A stretch of DNA of 38,100 nt, taken from assembly GCA_964242215.1 (NCBI GenBank), contig CAXTCJ010000042.1:1-38100 (forward strand). Reading direction: 5' to 3'. The notes below the pieces were generated by a model. That model did not search any database and was not told the origin of the DNA. It worked only from the letters and a program-made list of their open reading frames with translations. The position numbers and the translations under genes were made by a program. The stretch is from LMUY01 sp964242215. GTDB taxonomy: Bacteria > Pseudomonadota > Alphaproteobacteria > Acetobacterales > Acetobacteraceae. Numbering within the stretch: position 1 is the first letter of the stretch; every line of letters starts with the position of its first letter. This document shows, in pieces, positions 33,236-38,100 of the stretch.

Positions 33236-36200
33236 TTATTCTGCGGCTACGCGTTGTTCCACCATTTCGGAGGCGCGGGCCAGATCAACCGAGAGCAGCC
33301 GCGATACGCCGCGTTCCTGCATCGTTACGCCGTATAGCCGGTCCATTCGCGCCATCGTTAGATGGTGGTGGGTGACGACCAGGAAACGCGTCCCGGTCTC
33401 CTTCACCATCTCGCCCAGCAGGCTGCAGAACCGCTCCACGTTGGCGTCGTCCAGCGGGGCGTCCACCTCGTCCAGGACGCAGACCGGGGCGGGGTTGCAG
33501 CGGAACACGGCGAAGATCAGCGACAGCGCCGTCAATGCCTGTTCGCCACCCGACAGCAGCGACAGGGCTGCCAGCTTCTTGCCCGGCGGCTGCGCGTAGA
33601 TTTCCAGCCCCGCCTGCAACGGGTCTTCGGAGCCGACCAGCGCCAAATGGGCGCGCCCGCCGCCGAACATGCGGGCGAACAGCTGCTGGAAATGCGCGTC
33701 CACCTCGGTGAATACCTTCGTCAGCCGCTCGCGCCCCTCGCGGTTGATGTGGCCGATCGAGCCGCGCAGCTTCGCGATGGCGGTGTCCAACTCGGCCTTC
33801 TCGCCGGCGATACCGGCGACGCGGGTCTCCATCTCCTCGGCCTCGATGGCGGCGCGCAGGTTCACCGGGCCCATCTCCTCACGCTCGCGGGCCAGACGCT
33901 CCATCCGGCGCCGCGCCTTTTCCTCCGCCTCGGGCGAGACGTCGGCCGGCGGGGGCGGCAGGTTGGGCGTGGCGCCGAGCTTCTCCAGGATGCGTTCGGC
34001 GACCGTGCCCCAAGCGTGATCGGCCTGCGACGCAAAGGCTTCGGCGCGCACCACGTTCTCCCGCGCGGTCGCCTGGGCGGCTTCGGCGGTGCGCGCGCCA
34101 GCAGCCTCCTTGGCCTCGGCGGCAACGGCGGCGTCCAGCGCGGCGGCGGCCCGGCGGTGTTCGGTCTCGGCGACCCGCAGCGTCTCGGTGGCTTCGGCGG
34201 CCTGGGCGGCGACGGCGGCCGGACCTTCCTGCAGCCGAGCCTGCTCCGCCTCCGCCTCGGCGGCGCGGGCGCGCAGATCGGCTACCCGGCTGCCGGCATC
34301 GGCGGCGCGGCTGGACCAATTGGCGGCCTCCGCGGCGATCGCACCGAGCCGGGCGGCGCGCGCGGCGGCGTCCCGCGTCAGGTCGCGCAGGCTGGACCCG
34401 GCCGCTGCTTCCCGCGCGCGGCCGGCGGACAAGGCGGCGCGGCTACGCTCCACCGACTGGCGCAGCATCGTCAGGTCGGGCAGTCCGGCGCGTTCCGCCT
34501 GCACGGCGGCCAAGGCAGCATCGGCCTCCGCCGCCTCGGGGGCGAGGCGGCCCAATTGCTCGTCCAGCGCGGTGAGCTTGCCGCGGGCGGCGTCGGCCTG
34601 GGCGGCGATCCGGGCACTGTCGGTGCGCGCACGCTCCCACCGCTGTTCGGCGTCGCGCCGGGCGGTGCGGGCGGCGGTATCGGCGGCGGCGGCTTGGCGG
34701 TCCGCCTGGTCGGCTTCCTGCCGGGCGGCGCTCGATGCGGCGGCGGCGGTTTTCGCGTCGGTCAGTTGGCCGCGAAGCCCGTTCAGCCGGTTGCGCTGCT
34801 GCAGTCGCACGGCAGCGGCGGTCCGGGTGCCGGAGCGGATCGTGTAGCCATCCCAGCGCCAAACCGCACCGGCGCGGGAGACCAGCGTCTGCCCGGCGGA
34901 CAGGCTGGCATGCCTGGCATCGCCCTCCGCGTCGGTCTCCACCAGCCCGATCCCGGCCAGCGCGCGGGCCAAGGCCGCCGGGCCGGTGACCAACGCCGCA
35001 AGCGGTGGCGCCGGCAGCGGCGAGGGCGGAAGATCCGGCAAGGCGCGCCAGTGCCGGGGCGCCCCGGGGTCGGCGGCGGCGCTGAGTTCCTCACCAAGCA
35101 CCGCGCCCAAGGCGGCTTCCAGCCCGGGCGGCACGGTCAGCGCGTCCACCATCGGCGGCCAGCGTTCGCCATCCTTCACCGCCAGCACCTCGGCCAGCGC
35201 GCCTGTCTCGGCCGCCAGCTTGGCGAGCGCGGCGGAGGCGGCGCTGTCCCGTTGCCGGGCCTGGTTCGCCTGCTCCGCGGCGGCGGCGCGGGCGCGTTCG
35301 GCCGCGTCCTGCGCCTGCCGGGCCTGCTTGGCTTCCTCCTCCGTCCGCGTGGCGAGGGCGGCGGCTTCTGCGACCCGGCCGGCATCCACCTGGGCCGCGG
35401 CCGCCCGGTCGCGCTCGCCACGGAGTTGCGCCATCTGGCCGCCCAGCCGCTTCGCCCGCGCCTCCGCCTGCGCCAGCGCCTGGCCGAGCGCCTGGCTGGT
35501 TGCGGTCAGCTCGGCAGCACGCTCGGTGGCAGCATTTGCGGCGGCTTCGGCTTCGCGCACGGCGTCACGGGCCAGCACCATCTCGGTTTCGGCGGCAGCG
35601 ATCCGCTCGGGCGAGCCGGCCTCCGCCTCGCGCAGTTTCGCCTCCTCGGCAGCCAGGCGCTGCGTGGCGGCGTCACCGTCGGCCTTGACCTGTTCAGCGT
35701 GCTTCAGGTCGCGCGCCACCTGGGTGTACCGGGCGGTGGCCGCGGACAGCGCGTCCCGCGCCCGGGCGACCTCGGCTGCGATCTGCTCCCGCACCACGCG
35801 GTGCCGTTCCAGAGCGGTGCGCGCGGTGCCTTCAACGACGCGCAACGGCGGGATAGCCTCCGCCGCTTCCCTCGCCTGCACCGCCGTCGCGGCTGCCGCT
35901 TCGGACGCGGCGACGACGGCAATGCGCGCTGCTTCCAGCGTTGCCGCCGCCTCGGCACGCGCTTTTTCCGCACGGGCACGGGCGATCGACAGGAGTTCGG
36001 CCTCCGACTCCTTCACCGTGGTGGAGAGCGTGCGCCACCGATTGGCCTGCCGCACCTGCTTCTGCAGCCCCGCCAACTGGCTATCGAGTTGGGCGCGCAG
36101 GTCGTCCGCCCGCTCCAGATTGGCCTCCGCCGCCCGCAGTTTCAGCTCGGCCTCGTGCCGGCGGGCGTGCAACCCGGTGATCCCGGCCGCTTCCTCCAGC

Positions 36201-36694
36201 ACCGAGCGCCGCTCGTCCGGCTTAGCATTGATGATGGTGCCGACCCGGCCCTGGCTCACCATGGCGGACGAGCGTGCACCGCTCGCCAGGTCGGCGAACA
36301 GGGTCTGCACGTCACGCGCGCGCACTTCCTTGCCATTCAGCCGGAACGCGCTGCCGGAGCCGCGCTCGATTTTGCGGCTGATCTGCAGTTCCGGTGCGTC
36401 GTGAAACGGTGGCGGCGCGCTGCCGGCCGCGTCCTCCAGGGTCAGCACCACCTCGCACAGATTGCGGCTGGGGCGCCCGGCGGTGCCGGCGAAGATCACG
36501 TCGTCCATCTCGCCGCCACGCAGCGACCGGGCACTGGTCTCGCCCATCGCCCAGCGCAGTGCCTCCACCACGTTCGACTTGCCGCAGCCGTTGGGGCCGA
36601 CGACGCCCGTCAGCCCGGGCAGGATCTCCACCGTTTGCGTCTCGGCGAAGCTCTTGAACCCGGCGATCTTGAGCCGGCTGAAGCTGACGGGCAA
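33236..36694 (-). CDS. smc: Chromosome segregation protein SMC
   Basis: A 1152-residue ATPase that compacts and segregates the chromosome, usually with ScpA and ScpB (not in the window). Walker A is GPNGCGKS at 33-40. Two long Ala/Glu/Arg-rich coiled coils flank a hinge (about 490-620). The C-terminal head has the ABC signature LSGGEQ (1047-1052) and Walker B CVLDEVDAPLDD with Asp1075-Glu1076. All ATPase motifs are intact. The start is a TTG at 36694, only 5 nt after the stop of the dsbA-like gene, with AAGG just before it. No ATG gives the conserved N-terminus FSRLKIAGFKSF. Translation is probably coupled to the upstream gene. Confidence 0.96.
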   Translation of the reverse strand: MPVSFSRLKIAGFKSFAETQTVEILPGLTGVVGPNGCGKSNVVEALRWAMGETSARSLRGGEMDDVIFAGTAGRPSRNLCEVVLTLEDAAGSAPPPFHDAPELQISRKIERGSGSAFRLNGKEVRARDVQTLFADLASGARSSAMVSQGRVGTIINAKPDERRSVLEEAAGITGLHARRHEAELKLRAAEANLERADDLRAQLDSQLAGLQKQVRQANRWRTLSTTVKESEAELLSIARARAEKARAEAAATLEAARIAVVAASEAAAATAVQAREAAEAIPPLRVVEGTARTALERHRVVREQIAAEVARARDALSAATARYTQVARDLKHAEQVKADGDAATQRLAAEEAKLREAEAGSPERIAAAETEMVLARDAVREAEAAANAATERAAELTATSQALGQALAQAEARAKRLGGQMAQLRGERDRAAAAQVDAGRVAEAAALATRTEEEAKQARQAQDAAERARAAAAEQANQARQRDSAASAALAKLAAETGALAEVLAVKDGERWPPMVDALTVPPGLEAALGAVLGEELSAAADPGAPRHWRALPDLPPSPLPAPPLAALVTGPAALARALAGIGLVETDAEGDARHASLSAGQTLVSRAGAVWRWDGYTIRSGTRTAAAVRLQQRNRLNGLRGQLTDAKTAAAASSAARQEADQADRQAAAADTAARTARRDAEQRWERARTDSARIAAQADAARGKLTALDEQLGRLAPEAAEADAALAAVQAERAGLPDLTMLRQSVERSRAALSAGRAREAAAGSSLRDLTRDAAARAARLGAIAAEAANWSSRAADAGSRVADLRARAAEAEAEQARLQEGPAAVAAQAAEATETLRVAETEHRRAAAALDAAVAAEAKEAAGARTAEAAQATARENVVRAEAFASQADHAWGTVAERILEKLGATPNLPPPPADVSPEAEEKARRRMERLAREREEMGPVNLRAAIEAEEMETRVAGIAGEKAELDTAIAKLRGSIGHINREGRERLTKVFTEVDAHFQQLFARMFGGGRAHLALVGSEDPLQAGLEIYAQPPGKKLAALSLLSGGEQALTALSLIFAVFRCNPAPVCVLDEVDAPLDDANVERFCSLLGEMVKETGTRFLVVTHHHLTMARMDRLYGVTMQERGVSRLLSVDLARASEMVEQRVAAE

Positions 36695-36699
36695 AGGCC

Positions 36700-37317
36700 T
36701 TATCCTGCGGCGGCGGCGACGTAGCCGGCGATGGCCTCGTAAGGCTGCTCGCCGGCATGCGGCTTTTCGTTCACGACGAAGGTGGGCGTGCTGTCCACCT
36801 TGTACTTGTCCACGCCGCCCTGCTGCTCCGCCAAGATCGCTGTTTTCAGCCCCTGGTCCGCGATTGTGGCGTCAAAGGTGGCGCGTGGCATGCCGGCGAG
36901 GGCGGCGCGCTTGAAAAGCTCCTCGTTGCTGTTCACGTCGCGCGCGAATGCCCAGCGGTCCTGCGTCGCCAGCAGGTTGCTGACGAACGCCTCGTAGCGT
37001 GATGCGGGCAGGGAGCGCGCCACCATGGCGGCGGTCAGCGCGACCTGGTCGAGCGGGAAGTCGCGGTAGATGTAGCGCATCTTGCCGGTGTCGATCAGCT
37101 TGGCCTTGACCTCCGGGAACACTTCTTTGCTCCAGGCGGCGCAATGCGTGCAGGTCAGCGAGAACCACTCCTGCATCGTCACCGGCGCGCTGTCGTTGCC
37201 GAGCGTGCGGTCGGCCATGCGCGGATCGGCGTCGGCTGCGAACGCCGTCGGGGCGAAGGCGGGTGCGGCCGCGAGGGTGGCGGTGGCGACGAGAAGGGTG
37301 CGGCGGGACAGGTGCAT
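36700..37317 (-). CDS. DsbA-family thiol-disulfide oxidoreductase
   Basis: A 205-residue exported thioredoxin-fold protein. The signal MHLSRRTLLVATATLAAAPA has an SRRTLL segment resembling a Tat motif. The active site is Cys-Thr-His-Cys (SLTCTHCAAW) and the cis-proline loop is STPTFVV. The DsbA helical insertion lies between. This CTHC form is common in alphaproteobacterial DsbA-like proteins that introduce or reshuffle disulfides in the periplasm. It is directly upstream of smc, which starts 5 nt after its stop. Confidence 0.93.
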   Translation of the reverse strand: MHLSRRTLLVATATLAAAPAFAPTAFAADADPRMADRTLGNDSAPVTMQEWFSLTCTHCAAWSKEVFPEVKAKLIDTGKMRYIYRDFPLDQVALTAAMVARSLPASRYEAFVSNLLATQDRWAFARDVNSNEELFKRAALAGMPRATFDATIADQGLKTAILAEQQGGVDKYKVDSTPTFVVNEKPHAGEQPYEAIAGYVAAAAG

Positions 37318-37420
37318 AGGTGACCTCTTACAGGAGTGTGCCGAGTCGGAAGGCCGGCGATAGACGGGTGCAATTTAGCATGACGTGGCGCGGCAAGCGG
37401 TTTCGCGATACAGATGGTTC

Positions 37421-37678
37421 GTGGTCAATGGATCACAAATCAGCCTCGCCCTGCCGCCCGAACTCGATGAGGAGATACATCGAGCTGTTCAACGCGGCGA
37501 CTATGCGACGGGGACTGAGGTTGTCCTGGAGGCGCTGAGCGAGTGGAAGGCGCGCCGGATGACATCGGACGGGGCGCGAGCAAAACTGCAGCAGGTGTGG
37601 GCCGAGGGGATTGCGAGTGGACCTGGCCGACTGGGATCGATGGATGCGATCAAAGAGGAGGCTAGGCACCGCCTGTAA
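37421..37678 (+). CDS. ParD-like antitoxin (ribbon-helix-helix)
   Basis: An 85-residue antitoxin that by homology binds DNA through a ribbon-helix-helix and neutralises a ParE toxin. The pattern QISLALPPELDEEIHRAVQR, then GDYATGTEVVLEALSEWKARR, is the classic ParD/CopG fold; the C-terminal part (about 50-85) would bind toxin. The start GTG 37421 (VVNGSQISL) is the best fit to family length; GTG 37385 adds 12 residues. Neither has a clear ribosome binding site. The parE gene that follows is broken, so this is now an orphan antitoxin. Confidence 0.85.
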   Translation: MVNGSQISLALPPELDEEIHRAVQRGDYATGTEVVLEALSEWKARRMTSDGARAKLQQVWAEGIASGPGRLGSMDAIKEEARHRL

Positions 37679-37704
37679 AAACGGTTTGCTCAGCCGGGCT
37701 AATC

Positions 37705-37990
37705 ATGCCGACCTGCGCCCGCACAAGGCAGGCAGAAGAGGATCTCGTTGATCGTGGCTTTATAGTGCGTCTGAAAACCATGAGGCAGCGGACGGATTGC
37801 TTGCCCGGATCGAGGCAACGATAATGCTCTTGTCGAGCTATCCGGAGCTGGGGCCAGCCCGACCTGACTTAGCTCCGCGCCTGCGGTATTTCGTCTCCGG
37901 CCACACCTGATCCTTTATCGGCAATTCGAAGATGGGGTCGAGATCGTCCGCGTAGTGCATGGCGCCCGGCACCTTCCCGACCTGATCTGA
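37705..37990 (+). pseudogene. ParE toxin pseudogene with two frameshifts
   Basis: Reading three frames in order restores a ParE protein. From ATG 37705: MPTCARTRQAEEDLVD. Near 37750-37755 the frame shifts and WLYSASENHEAADGLLARIE, then ATIMLLSSYPELGPARPDLA and PRLRYFVSGH follow. Near 37905-37910 it shifts again and LILYRQFEDGVEIVRVVHGA, then RHLPDLI and a stop at 37990 finish. Each shift equals the loss of one base. The pieces are collinear with no gap and still strongly ParE-like (RelE/ParE fold, ending VVHGARH), so the decay is recent or a sequencing artefact. It starts 27 bp after parD. Confidence 0.85.
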
Positions 37991-38017
37991 CGGTGTGTAT
38001 GGCCTCGCCTGATCATC

Positions 38018-38100
38018 TCACCCGGCGTCGTCGTGCTCCGGCCCAGGCATGTCCGGGTGCTCCATCGCGTTGGCTTTCACCGGGTCGGACGGGATGGCGC
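38018..38100 (-). CDS. C-terminal end of an unknown leftward gene (partial)
   Basis: On the minus strand the last 26 codons before a TGA at 38018 read AIPSDPVKANAMEHPDMPGP, then EHDDAG. The acidic, His-containing, low-complexity tail looks like a natural protein end, but the piece is too short to identify, and it may not be a gene. Confidence 0.35.
   Translation of the reverse strand, partial: AIPSDPVKANAMEHPDMPGPEHDDAG

Noticed and set aside
33362..36724. A 1120-codon open frame on the plus strand opposite smc
   Set aside because: It is the GC-rich shadow of the SMC coiled coils. The minus strand has all SMC motifs, whereas this frame gives Gly/Arg/Leu-rich low-complexity sequence.

Overview
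This 38.1-kb, GC-rich window reads as a chromosomal segment of an alphaproteobacterium, most likely of the Rhodospirillales/Acetobacteraceae type. That placement is inferred from gene families and overall style (class 2 PyrD, a TIGR01459-type HAD protein, a Tim44-like secreted protein, an S24 regulator module, dispersed nested palindromes); no 16S or other marker is present. Nearly all of it is ordinary housekeeping and metabolic DNA. There is no prophage, insertion sequence, CRISPR array, tRNA or rRNA.

Layout. 1-5.1 kb: the 5' part of a PII protein gene (glnK, leftward, cut by the window edge), a BBP2-type porin, a secreted protein with two retropepsin-like motifs, then a leftward cluster of a PheC-like periplasmic binding-fold protein, an S49 peptidase and a hypothetical protein. 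5.1-10.4 kb: a small secreted protein with a strong terminator, an SGNH hydrolase and a peroxiredoxin (leftward), an AlgH/UPF0301 protein and a LysE exporter (rightward), and pyrD overlapping a HAD phosphatase (leftward). 10.4-12.3 kb: a small S24-repressor module, with two small proteins divergent from the regulator and repeated TAGGA motifs between them. 12.4-16.6 kb: two secreted proteins (one VWA/DUF1194), an aldo/keto reductase, an RlmI-type methyltransferase and a beta-carbonic anhydrase. 16.7-23.5 kb: a GAF-PAS-GGDEF-EAL protein, the assimilatory nitrite reductase operon (116-aa protein, nirB, nirD), ndk and a lipoprotein. 23.6-29.2 kb: a VOC protein, xseA, purD, an acyltransferase 3 and a Tim44-like protein. 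29.3-38.1 kb: glycogen phosphorylase, a CoA-transferase, smc with an upstream dsbA-like gene, a parD antitoxin with a decayed parE, and the C-terminus of an unknown leftward gene.

The most notable non-gene structure is two families of dispersed nested palindromes. Family 1 has four copies of about 134-143 bp (7632, 12173, 18997, 23523). Three of the four start within 0-5 bp of a stop codon, and one copy encodes the last residues of a VOC protein. Family 2 has two full copies (14673, 33121) and one half copy (22605). Several inner hairpins in both families have a CTTGA loop. Other points of interest: an acyltransferase whose conserved N-terminus is encoded in frame but has no standard start codon, a parE toxin gene broken by two single-base deletions beside an intact parD, the TAGGA operator-like array, and hairpins in the leader of the nitrite reductase operon.

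Nitrogen metabolism is represented at two places: the PII protein at the left edge, with a degenerate sigma-54-like site, and nirBD in the middle. Nitrate reductase, transporters and nitrogen regulators are not in the window.
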